Source: Limnochordales bacterium (GTDB lineage: Bacteria > Bacillota > Limnochordia > Limnochordales > DUMU01). Taken from it: a stretch of 64,000 nt of DNA. The notes under the pieces were generated by a model. The model searched no databases. It was not told where the DNA came from and worked only from the letters and a program-made list of their open reading frames with translations. The translations under genes and the position numbers were made by a program. Positions 34,670 through 42,722 of the stretch are shown one piece after another. The stretch spans positions 265,557 through 329,556 of the forward strand of contig JADBKP010000001.1 of NCBI GenBank assembly GCA_014896315.1, given 5' to 3'. Each line of letters opens with the position of its first letter. The stretch's first letter is position 1.

Positions 34670-37272
34670 CATATAGTAGCCCGCTGGATGGCCGCGGCCA
34701 AATCGTCCACCTGACCCAGAAGCCACTCGCCGGTTACACCATCAGCACTGGCAAGGTCGGCAAGGGCCGCCCGCAGCTCCTGTACCGCCTCCTGCAAAGC
34801 GGCGAGGGAGGCCTGATTGGCCTGATTGGCCTGGTCCGCCCGATCGCCGGCGGGAGCAGAAGCAGAGGCTTGCGCCAGGGCTGCGGCTTGCGCCAGGTTG
34901 TCCAGGGCTTCTCGGACCCTGGCCGCGGCTTCGGAGTGGGACCTGCCGGCCCGGTAAAGCGGGTCGAGGAGGTCAGTGCCAGCAGCTTCAGCCCTTGCTT
35001 GTGCTTTGGCCTCGGAGGGGCAGTCGCACGGTTCGGGCCCGAGGCGCTGGGCAATGCGGTTGGCAAGTGCCAGGGCGGCCCGGGCCACGTCGTAGGGAGG
35101 AACGGCCGGCAGGCGGAAGGGGCCGGCCTTCAATTCCCGCAACATCCCGCCGTCGGCGTAGTTGAAGGCGAAATGGACAACCCCGGGGTTGTCGCTGGCG
35201 AGCACGGTCATGGTCTGAGGCAGGGCCATGGCCAGAGCTCCTTCCATGATGCTGATCCCGGTGGCGGCAAAAGCCTTGGGGCCAGCCAGACGGGCCATGC
35301 CTTCGGCCTGGCGCTTCACATACTCCAGGTCATACTCGGTATAAGCCATGGCGCTGATGAAGTCGAGGTAGCCCGCCGCAAGCCAGGTCGGCCAATCCTG
35401 CAGTTTGCTCGCCCTTGCTTCGGCCGGGTCGCCGACCACGGCTGCGCTCAGTTTGATGTCCGGGCGGATCGCCTTGAAGCGGGCGCTGGTTTCGGCGACG
35501 AAACGGGTAACCTGCGCCATGCGCCAATCACACCAGCGCCGCCAGTCGGCCGTGTTGCTGCCAGGACGCAGCGTAGCAGGGTCGATCCCCGTCTCGGTCT
35601 GGAAGATCTCCCTTTCGGCGTCTCCCATTATTATCGCCGCCGCGTTGTTACCAGCCCCCGCGGGATAGCGAATGTAGTCGTACTCGAAACCATCTATGTC
35701 GTACTTGCTGATCAGCTCAGCAAAGAGATCGCTGAGGAACTTCCGCACTTGGGGGTTGCCGGGATCGACGTAAGCCAGGCCGGGCTCGAGGGCGGAGACC
35801 ACGCTACCATCCGGCCGCCGCAGCGCCCATTCGGGATGAGCGTTGAGCACGGCGCCGGGGTCGCTCGCACCCCGTTCACCCACGTTGAAGACGTGTACCC
35901 AGGCATGCAACTCAATACCGCGCTTGTGCGCTTCCTCTACCCAGACGGCCATGGGATCCCAGCCAATATACTCGCTCCGTTGCTTGCCGATGGCCGAAGG
36001 CCAGAGGGTCTGGCCGTGATAGAAGCTTTCAAGGAAGAGGACGTTGAACCCGGCTGCCTGGAAGCGGTCGAGGGTAGCGGCGATCTCCTCCGGTGAGGTT
36101 TCGCTCGGCCTGTACCATGCACCGCGCAAGGATACGGTGGCGGACGGGTAGGCGAGCAAGAGTCCCCGGTCGGCCTCTGCCTGGGCCTGCAGGGCGGTGC
36201 GGATCACCATGCCCGTCGCCTCCTCGAGGCTACCCTCCCCCTCTGCCCCGGGCTGATCGGCTTTGGCGGCCCGTGTCCCGGCCCTGGCCTTGAGCTCCTC
36301 CCATTGCGCCCGGGCGCGGGCCAGAAGCTCTTTGCCCTGGTCCAGAGCCTGGCGGGCCGGTGTGTAGGCGATATCGGCCCACGAGGCCGCCGCTGCGGCC
36401 AGCGACTGCTCCAGTTGAGCCAGGCGTTTCTCCGCCCGGATCAGATATGTTTCGGCATCAACGGTGAGGACCAGCGTATCGCCGGCGCTTTGTCCTTGAC
36501 CGCTCCTGATCTCGACCCGTTGCCCCACCTGAACATTCTCCCGGATCCAGTCGGCCGACTGGCCGTGGCCGGAGATCACAAATCCATTGCTGGGTATAGC
36601 CTGGTTGTTGCCGCCCACCGAGACAATCCGGCCATCAACCACCACCGCCTCAATCCCCCACTGGTTGGTCAGGGTGCGCGTGCGGCCGGGGGCGGGACGA
36701 TAAATGATGAGTTCGTCCGTACCCCGAGAGCGGTTGAAGCCGTTGATACGGTGAGTCACGCTCGCTTCTGTTCGCTCCAGATGATACAAGTCCAGGTCCA
36801 CTGCCTTCCGTACCTTTACCCCCGCACTCATCACCGACAGGACCATGCTCTGGGGGACACTGAGCACGTACCCGTCGGCCGGGATAGGGGTGTTACCCTC
36901 TATACTAATCCTTTCAACGACTCCTTGGCGCACGATGATATCTATGCTGCTGGCGGGAGTCAGCGTCGTAGCCGGCAGGAACGGGTCGGGCAAGAACACC
37001 CCGATTCCCTGCTGGCCCAGACGGAGAGGGCGATTCACCCATGTGATCGGCAGTTCCTCAGTCCACTCCGCGTCGGTCTCGCCAGGATCGCCGACCAGGA
37101 GTCGAGGACTGACAAGCTGCAAAGAAGCAGATTCCTGGGCCTGCAGGGCCGCCCCGGATACCGAGACGAAGCCCAGCATCAAAACAAGCAGTACCGTCGG
37201 CAGGCGCCCAGGCCGTCCCTTGGGCGGTCGCCCCCGCCCTAACCCCGATGTCATTTCTCGTCTTCTCAGCAC
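34669..37272 (-). CDS. Secreted family-10-like glycosyl hydrolase (GHL10/DUF187 type)
   Basis: 867 residues from GTG 37272, which has GGAGGG upstream. The signal peptide ends near AALQA-QESAS. An N-terminal beta-rich part (about 35-270) and a helical linker with LAQLEQSLAAAAASWADIAY precede a TIM-barrel (about 375-690): RGAWYRPSETSPEEIAATLD, FNVLFLESFYHG, GIELHAWVHVFNVG, DIDGFEYDYIRYP. The aspartates and glutamate of that last motif mark the YngK-like clan. The C-terminus is Ala/Gln-rich with NQANQANQAS, a low-complexity insertion, and a coiled-coil-like end. Polysaccharide or peptidoglycan-related glycans are plausible substrates. Its 3' end meets the germination terminator. Confidence 0.83.
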   Translation of the reverse strand: MLRRREMTSGLGRGRPPKGRPGRLPTVLLVLMLGFVSVSGAALQAQESASLQLVSPRLLVGDPGETDAEWTEELPITWVNRPLRLGQQGIGVFLPDPFLPATTLTPASSIDIIVRQGVVERISIEGNTPIPADGYVLSVPQSMVLSVMSAGVKVRKAVDLDLYHLERTEASVTHRINGFNRSRGTDELIIYRPAPGRTRTLTNQWGIEAVVVDGRIVSVGGNNQAIPSNGFVISGHGQSADWIRENVQVGQRVEIRSGQGQSAGDTLVLTVDAETYLIRAEKRLAQLEQSLAAAAASWADIAYTPARQALDQGKELLARARAQWEELKARAGTRAAKADQPGAEGEGSLEEATGMVIRTALQAQAEADRGLLLAYPSATVSLRGAWYRPSETSPEEIAATLDRFQAAGFNVLFLESFYHGQTLWPSAIGKQRSEYIGWDPMAVWVEEAHKRGIELHAWVHVFNVGERGASDPGAVLNAHPEWALRRPDGSVVSALEPGLAYVDPGNPQVRKFLSDLFAELISKYDIDGFEYDYIRYPAGAGNNAAAIIMGDAEREIFQTETGIDPATLRPGSNTADWRRWCDWRMAQVTRFVAETSARFKAIRPDIKLSAAVVGDPAEARASKLQDWPTWLAAGYLDFISAMAYTEYDLEYVKRQAEGMARLAGPKAFAATGISIMEGALAMALPQTMTVLASDNPGVVHFAFNYADGGMLRELKAGPFRLPAVPPYDVARAALALANRIAQRLGPEPCDCPSEAKAQARAEAAGTDLLDPLYRAGRSHSEAAARVREALDNLAQAAALAQASASAPAGDRADQANQANQASLAALQEAVQELRAALADLASADGVTGEWLLGQVDDLAAAIQRATI

Positions 37273-37414
37273 CAAACGTTCCCTCCTCAACGGAGTTGGA
37301 GAGCATCCGAGTTTTTTCTGCCCGAATTACCATTTTCCCTTCCTGCTGTTTGGGCCGTGATACACTAGTATTCGTTACCATCCCTCCCATGTAGCAGAAG
37401 GAGGTCAGGGCAGA

Positions 37415-38365
37415 ATGGAATACCGTCACCTAGGCAAATGGGGGCTGCGCGTGAGCAGTATCTCCTTGGGAAGCTGGCTCACCTTTGGTGGTTCGGTGGA
37501 CAAGGAGACGGCTATCAAGTCGATCCGCCGCGCCTACGAACTGGGTATCAACCTCTTCGACACCGCCAACGCTTACTACCGTGGGGCGGCCGAAGAGGTG
37601 GTGGGCGAAGCCTTGCGCCCCTTCCCGCGCGAGTCCTACGTCCTGGCTACCAAGGTCTTCTTCCCTATGGGCGAAGGACCTAACGATCGGGGACTCTCTC
37701 GCAAGCACATTTTTGAACAATGCCACGCCAGTCTCAGACGCCTCGGCGTGGATTATATCGACCTGTACCAGTGCCATCGCTACGACCCCGAGACGCCGCT
37801 GGAAGAGACGCTCCTCGCCCTTGATGACCTGATCCGGCAGGGCAAGATCCTCTATGCCGGCGTCAGCGAGTGGACTGCCGCCCAGATCGCCGAGGCGATG
37901 GAGCTGGGACGCCGCCTTGGCCTGCATCCGCTCGTCTCCAACCAACCCCACTACAACATGTTGCAGCGGGAGATTGAAGCGGACGTGCTGCCCACCTGCC
38001 GGCGTTTTGGCCTAGGACTGATAGTCTACTCACCGCTGGCACAGGGAGTGCTGACCGGCAAGTACAAGCCGGGGCAGGCGCCGCCTCCAGGCAGCCGTGC
38101 TACCGATCCCAAATCCAACATGTTCATGAACTGGCTGCTGCAAGAGAAGGTGCTGCAAAAGGTCGAGCGGCTGCGTCCGGTGGCGGAGCGCAATGGGCTG
38201 ACCCTGGCGCAGCTGGCACTCGCCTGGACGCTGCGTCTTCCGGAAGTGTCCAGCGCGATAATCGGGGCTACACGGCCGGAACAGATCGAGGAGAACGTAA
38301 AAGCGGCCGACGTCCGCCTGAGCGAAACCGACCTGCAAGAGATCGAGGCCATCCTGTCTCAATAG
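37415..38365 (+). CDS. Aldo/keto reductase
   Basis: 316 residues. ATG 37415 has GAAGGAGG upstream. It belongs to the subgroup with voltage-gated potassium channel beta subunits: MEYRHLGKWGLRVSSISLGS opening, catalytic Asp and Tyr in NLFDTANAYYRG, Lys in LATKVFF, His in YQCHRYDPE, and NADPH-binding IIGATRPEQIEENVKA near the end. Soluble cytoplasmic NADPH-dependent oxidoreductase of unknown carbonyl substrate. It is divergent from the secreted hydrolase gene and convergent with the HD-GYP gene. Confidence 0.94.
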   Translation: MEYRHLGKWGLRVSSISLGSWLTFGGSVDKETAIKSIRRAYELGINLFDTANAYYRGAAEEVVGEALRPFPRESYVLATKVFFPMGEGPNDRGLSRKHIFEQCHASLRRLGVDYIDLYQCHRYDPETPLEETLLALDDLIRQGKILYAGVSEWTAAQIAEAMELGRRLGLHPLVSNQPHYNMLQREIEADVLPTCRRFGLGLIVYSPLAQGVLTGKYKPGQAPPPGSRATDPKSNMFMNWLLQEKVLQKVERLRPVAERNGLTLAQLALAWTLRLPEVSSAIIGATRPEQIEENVKAADVRLSETDLQEIEAILSQ

Positions 38366-38374
38366 TCCCTAGCG

Positions 38375-39628
38375 CTACTTTCCCGGCTTCTCCTGGCCGG
38401 GCAGATTGGCAAAAAGGTGGGCAAGGGCACCGGAGAGAGGTGTAAGCCTTGGCTGGTTCCGCCAATCGTCGAGGAAGTCGATGGGCAGCCGCAGGAAGGC
38501 TTCCACCACTGCCGGATCATACTGGCTGCCGGCCAGGGAGCTGATCTCCTCTCTGGCCGCAGCCAGCGACTTGGCTGGCTTGTAAACCCGTTCCGAGGTC
38601 ATGGCGTCAAAGCTGTCCGCTACGGCAAAGGTGCGGGCCGCCCAGTGAATGTTGTCCTGGCGGAGTCCGAACGGGTACCCGGTTCCGTCCCAACGTTCAT
38701 GGTGCTGGATGATCCCGAGCAGTGCATCTTCGGAGATTCGCGGCAGGCCGCTTGCCACCAGGTAGCTTGCCACGGGATGTTTCTTCATCACCGCCCATTC
38801 CTCACTGTCAAGAGGTCCGGGCTTGCGCAGGATTGAATCGGGTATGGCAATCTTGCCCACATCATGGAGAAAGGCCACCCGGCGTAACGTGAGGAGCTGC
38901 CACTTTGAGAGACCCATCTTCACCCCAATGGCAATCGCCAGGTCAGCTACTCTCTCGGTATGCCCCGCCGTTTCGATATCCCTGAGCTCCAGCACTGCCG
39001 TGACCGCGTGTATGAGATGCTCCATGGAGACATCGTGGTCGTTCAAAGAAGGAGAGCCCTCGGGCATCAGTCCTGGCGAGCTCCCCGTGCCCAGAGGCGG
39101 CAACTCCGGTTGAACCTCCAGGTCAACCCCCCACAGCAGCAAGGTGCCGGCCGCAGCCCCCAGGAAGAGCAGCGCCCACAGCAGATCAGCACCTCTTGTT
39201 CTGTTGCTGGAAACTAGCCCTCGATCTGCTGTGATGACGCCTACAATCTTACCCTGGTAGTCGCGCAGAGGTACGATGGCGGCGGCCTTCGCGCGCAGAT
39301 CCGCATGATAGGGGATCTTGCCCATGGCTACCGCAGTCAACGGCAGATCCTCCGACAAGCTTATTTCCTGCTCCGATATGAGCCTGATGCGCCCCTGGGA
39401 GTCCACGTCGACCAGCCCCACCAGCATGTGGGCTGCAGGGTTGAGCAGGAAAATGCTAGCTTTGTCGCAGGGGAACAAACGCAAAACTATGTCGACGAGT
39501 GCAGCTCCCCGTTCATACAGTGACTTGCCGTTTTGCTGCACCTGCTTCTGGTATGCCGCGAGTGCAGCCAGCGCCAGCCCCACGGCGCCGCCCCTGGCAA
39601 AACCGTCTCCCGCAGTCAGGGAGTCCAC
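38375..39628 (-). CDS. GAF/HD-GYP cyclic-di-GMP phosphodiesterase
   Basis: 417 residues from GTG 39628; an in-frame stop two codons further upstream (39635-39637) excludes a longer form, although the ribosome binding site is poor. A short hydrophobic segment (13-26) precedes a GAF-like domain (about 38-137), a membrane helix (148-168) and the HD-GYP domain (about 200-400): HTERV at 223, metal His255-Asp256 in FLHDVGKIAIPDSIL, and the GYP loop HHERWDGTGYP at 309-319. All key residues for hydrolysing c-di-GMP are present. The GAF part may sense a small molecule. No partner cyclase is in the window. Confidence 0.9.
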   Translation of the reverse strand: MDSLTAGDGFARGGAVGLALAALAAYQKQVQQNGKSLYERGAALVDIVLRLFPCDKASIFLLNPAAHMLVGLVDVDSQGRIRLISEQEISLSEDLPLTAVAMGKIPYHADLRAKAAAIVPLRDYQGKIVGVITADRGLVSSNRTRGADLLWALLFLGAAAGTLLLWGVDLEVQPELPPLGTGSSPGLMPEGSPSLNDHDVSMEHLIHAVTAVLELRDIETAGHTERVADLAIAIGVKMGLSKWQLLTLRRVAFLHDVGKIAIPDSILRKPGPLDSEEWAVMKKHPVASYLVASGLPRISEDALLGIIQHHERWDGTGYPFGLRQDNIHWAARTFAVADSFDAMTSERVYKPAKSLAAAREEISSLAGSQYDPAVVEAFLRLPIDFLDDWRNQPRLTPLSGALAHLFANLPGQEKPGK

Positions 39629-39835
39629 CCCCTGTTACTACTGTGCCTCCCTGGCTCGCTGTGGCAGACATCACACATTGTGCGGGCTCTGCGACTACCC
39701 TGGCAGCCTGCTGAGCGGCCAGTATGAATATCGGTATATTCCGAGGTAAGCTTGAGGGGATCGTCCTCGCGATCGAGGAGTTCTCACATACTGTTAACCG
39801 CGGGTCCACGATACTGGCAGGCACTGGATTTCGAA

Positions 39836-39870
39836 AAGAAAAGGCCCGGAAGCCTGACTGTTTCCGGGCC
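39836..39870 (-). terminator. Rho-independent terminator
   Basis: On the minus strand GGCCCGGAA and TTCCGGGCC (39862-39870 and 39843-39851) form a perfect 9-base stem followed by TTTTCTTTTC. It ends the discoidin-like gene transcript. Confidence 0.88.
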
Positions 39871-39916
39871 AGAGGGAAGTCGTTGTTGCCGCCGTGCCTG
39901 CAGCTACATGTACTGT

Positions 39917-40510
39917 CTATTTCGCACCCCAGACTTGGACCTCGGCTACCCACATCAGGCCGGGCCGGGCCACCGGGCCTCCGTTAGGAGACTGCAGGAT
40001 ACGAACCTTCTCCGTCTCAACAGGAACAAAAGTAAAAGCGGTGGAGTAGACGTTGAAGGTTTCCTGATCATTCATATACTTGGCGATGTTGACCCATTTC
40101 TCGCCATCCCAATACTGAATGACGAAATTGCTGCTGGACCACCACTTGCCCCGGTCGCGAGCCCAGAAAATAGTAACGCCACCGATCTTTTTCTTGCCGG
40201 GCAGCTGGATCTCGATCCAGTGCTCGTCCTCGGGGTTCTCGGCAGAAGCCCAGGCTACTTGGGCCCAGCGTCCATTCTCGTCCTGATCGTTCAACTCCCC
40301 ATCGTTTAGTGGCGCAGCGCTGTAACCGCTGAAGTTGCTGTCAGTGACCACGACTCCACCGTTGTCGGCGAGGGCCCAGTTTACCTCGAGCGCCACCGGT
40401 GCGACGCCGGTCATGAGATCCTCGGCGGCCAGGGTGACACCGGCTCCGAGGGCAAGAGCGGACAAGAGCCCGACTGCTGCTGCGGATAACAGACCAAACC
40501 GGAACTTCAC
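39917..40510 (-). CDS. Secreted discoidin-like (F5/8 type C) protein
   Basis: 197 residues from GTG 40510; an in-frame GTG at 40519 is too close to the GGGAG site. A signal peptide (FGLLSAAAVGLLSALALGAG) ends near VTLA-AED. Almost all of the mature protein is one beta-sandwich: EVNWALADNGGVVVTDSNFS, WIEIQLPGKKKIGGVTIFW, WDGEKWVNIAK and VRILQSPNGG, the pattern of F5/8 C or CBM32-like domains. It is a single-domain secreted binding protein, probably for a glycan. It has its own terminator and no co-transcribed enzyme. A related domain forms the N-terminal part of the protein at 58539. Confidence 0.8.
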   Translation of the reverse strand: MKFRFGLLSAAAVGLLSALALGAGVTLAAEDLMTGVAPVALEVNWALADNGGVVVTDSNFSGYSAAPLNDGELNDQDENGRWAQVAWASAENPEDEHWIEIQLPGKKKIGGVTIFWARDRGKWWSSSNFVIQYWDGEKWVNIAKYMNDQETFNVYSTAFTFVPVETEKVRILQSPNGGPVARPGLMWVAEVQVWGAK

Positions 40511-40611
40511 GCCATACACTCCCTTTCCTGCTGGGGATTGGTGAACAGCTGTACATAGGTTCGCTAGCTAAGAAAAGATCTCCTGCTGTCATAGAGAGAG
40601 AGAACGAAAGT

Positions 40612-40627
40612 TTGACCATCCGGTCAA
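40612..40627 (+). promoter_or_regulatory. 16-bp palindrome, probable TetR-type operator/promoter
   Basis: TTGACC-ATCC-GGTCAA is a perfect 6-base inverted repeat whose left arm could be a -35 box; a TACCAT follows at a suitable distance. Such palindromes are common at TetR-controlled ABC-2 transporter genes. No TetR gene is adjacent. Confidence 0.5.
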
Positions 40628-40698
40628 TCAGTGATACCATCCGTGAGGCAAGCGAGCAACCGGGTCGCCAGAGGGAGACGAGAGGAGTTGGCGGGCGA

Positions 40699-41748
40699 AT
40701 GCTGGCCATAGAAACAAAGGGACTCACGAAATATTACGGAAGATCACGCGGGATTATCGACCTCAACCTGGAGGTCCCGGAGGGGCAGATATTCGGGTTC
40801 ATAGGTCCAAATGGCGCCGGTAAGTCAACGACCATCCGCACCCTGCTCGGCTTTCTGCAGCCTACTCGTGGCGAGGCCAGGATCTTCGGCCACCCGGTCT
40901 GCGGTCTGAGAGATGCAAAGCTACCTCTGCCACCCTGGCAGGTCCGGGCCGAGATCGGGTACGTCCCGGCGGAGGTCAGCTACTACGATGAGATGAAGGT
41001 GCGCGAGCTGCTCGCCTACTCGGCTTCCTTCTACCCCCGCCGCTCCCGCCAGGAGATCCGCTCCCGCATGCAGGAGCTGGCTGAGATCTTTGCCCTTAAC
41101 CTGGATGAGCGGATCGACTCCCTGTCGCATGGCAACAAGAAGAAGGTGGCGCTGATACAGGCACTCCAGCATCGACCCCGGCTCTTGATCCTCGATGAAC
41201 CGACAAGCGGTCTCGACCCCCTGATACAGGCTCGGCTCTTTTCCGTGCTGCTCGAGGAGAACCGGGCCGGCACTACTATCTTCTTCTCCTCCCACGTTCT
41301 GAGCGAGGTGCAGCGTTTCTGCCATGCCGTCGCTATTATCCGCGAGGGACGCTTGCTGGCAGTCGACAAGGTTGAGAATCTCCTTGCAAAGCAAGTCAAG
41401 CGAGTGCGGATCCTGCTCGCCCGGTCAACAGCTAGCCCGTCCAGCCCAGCCAGCTCAATCGGACAAGCCTCCCCGGTCAGCCCGGCCACCGATCCCGCCG
41501 AGGCTATGAAACCGGTCCTCACCCTGGCCGGAGTCTCTGGAGTGGAATGGACTAACAATAAGTCCCTGAGCTTTCTCTATCGCGGGGACGTCCCCGCACT
41601 CCTGGCGACCTTGAACCAGGTTGCGCCGCTCGTGGCCGACATCCAGATCGAAGAGCCGTCACTCGAAGAGGTTTTCCTTAGCTTTTATAACGGTGAAGTT
41701 GACGACAAGGATGCCGGCGTCGAGCCGGATACAAGTGAGAGGAGGTAA
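40699..41748 (+). CDS. ABC-2 transporter ATP-binding protein
   Basis: 349 residues from ATG 40699, with GAGAGGAG upstream. It has Walker A GPNGAGKST, the signature region DSLSHGNKKKVALIQAL (with SHGNK in place of the usual SGGQ), Walker B LLILDEPTSGLDP and the H-loop FFSSHVLSEVQ. The C-terminal part (about 225-349) is a regulatory domain interrupted by a Ser/Pro/Ala-rich stretch (about 236-268). It should power the permease encoded 6 bases downstream. This type of exporter handles antibiotics, lipids or sodium; the substrate is not deducible. A palindrome lies in its promoter region. Confidence 0.93.
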   Translation: MLAIETKGLTKYYGRSRGIIDLNLEVPEGQIFGFIGPNGAGKSTTIRTLLGFLQPTRGEARIFGHPVCGLRDAKLPLPPWQVRAEIGYVPAEVSYYDEMKVRELLAYSASFYPRRSRQEIRSRMQELAEIFALNLDERIDSLSHGNKKKVALIQALQHRPRLLILDEPTSGLDPLIQARLFSVLLEENRAGTTIFFSSHVLSEVQRFCHAVAIIREGRLLAVDKVENLLAKQVKRVRILLARSTASPSSPASSIGQASPVSPATDPAEAMKPVLTLAGVSGVEWTNNKSLSFLYRGDVPALLATLNQVAPLVADIQIEEPSLEEVFLSFYNGEVDDKDAGVEPDTSERR

Positions 41749-41753
41749 GGCCC

Positions 41754-42551
41754 ATGAGTATACTGTTGCGGGAGATAAGAGCCGGCCGTAACAGCTGGCT
41801 GGCCTGGACCGTCTCTCTCTGTTTTTTGACTTTCTTGATCGTATGGATCTATCCAGCAGTAGCCAGGAGCAGCGAGGCCTTCATTCAATATGTAGATTCA
41901 CTGCCGCCCCAATTAACGGCGGCCTTCGGTCTTGATCGCATTAGTTTTGCCGATCCAGTAGGTTTCTTTGGAATTGAAGCCTATTCACTCATTCTCCTCT
42001 TCGGCAGTATCTACACGGCGCTGCTTGGGGCCACCATACTTGTCAAAGAGGAAAGCGAGAAGACGGCCGAATTCCTGCTGGCTAAGCCCCTCAGCCGGGC
42101 CGCGATTGTATCTCAAAAAGCGGCGGCGGTCCTTGTATATGTCGCTCTCTTCAACCTGGCAGTAACGGTGGTCAGCCTGGTATCTTTCCGGCTTTTCGTG
42201 GAACAGAGTTACCGGATCGGTACCATCATCCAGCTGATGGCCGGTTCGTTCTTCTGCACCCTCACCTTTGCAGCGATAGGCCTTCTGTTGTCGTCAGCCC
42301 TGCGCCGAGTGAGAACTGCCTATACCCTTGCCCTGGGAGGCGTTCTTGCCACATACTTTCTCAGCATTTTCTCCGAATTGAGTGACAAATTGGAATGGGT
42401 AAAGTATCTTACTCCTTTCCGGTATGTGGAGGCGGCCGATATCATGACCTCAGGCCTTTCGCCCACCAGTGTGGCCCTGCTGCTCGGTGTGACAGCGGCA
42501 AGTACGGGGGCGGCATATCTAGTGTACGGAAGAAAAGACATTCATGTCTGA
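41754..42551 (+). CDS. ABC-2 transporter permease
   Basis: 265 residues with about six membrane helices: LAWTVSLCFLTFLIVWIYPA, ILLFGSIYTALLGATIL, VLVYVALFNLAVTVVSLVSF, GSFFCTLTFAAIGLLLSSAL, ALGGVLATYFLSIFSEL and VALLLGVTAASTGAAYLVYG. The EESEKTAEFLLAKPLSRAAI segment is typical of ABC-2 permeases, including the Nat and ABC-type multidrug export groups. It follows the ATPase gene by 6 bases, so the two form one unit. It is an exporter-type permease and cannot serve the sugar-binding proteins of the window. Confidence 0.9.
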   Translation: MSILLREIRAGRNSWLAWTVSLCFLTFLIVWIYPAVARSSEAFIQYVDSLPPQLTAAFGLDRISFADPVGFFGIEAYSLILLFGSIYTALLGATILVKEESEKTAEFLLAKPLSRAAIVSQKAAAVLVYVALFNLAVTVVSLVSFRLFVEQSYRIGTIIQLMAGSFFCTLTFAAIGLLLSSALRRVRTAYTLALGGVLATYFLSIFSELSDKLEWVKYLTPFRYVEAADIMTSGLSPTSVALLLGVTAASTGAAYLVYGRKDIHV

Positions 42552-42722
42552 GGTCTGAGGCAAAGGGCATACAACCGCGGCCCTGCTCTACCAGCTGGTC
42601 GCAGAGGGATTCGCCGCTCTGGCAGCGCTGCCAGACCGCGGTCGGAGCAAGCTGGATTGTATTGCCCTATTGCCGCCGAGCTGCGGGACGGCATCTATGG
42701 CTGGTGCCCGAAAGTCCGCCCG

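Noticed and set aside
38390-38402. Short GC hairpin near the AKR and HD-GYP stop codons
   Set aside because: It lies within the coding end of the HD-GYP gene, has a 6-base stem and no T-run.
39629-39835. Possible c-di-GMP riboswitch upstream of the HD-GYP gene
   Set aside because: The conserved GEMM core elements were not seen in the minus-strand leader.
42619-42634. Perfect 16-base palindrome CTGGCAGCGCTGCCAG between the ABC permease and GH94 genes
   Set aside because: No loop and no T-run; it could be a weak terminator or a chance palindrome in GC-rich DNA, so no function is assigned.
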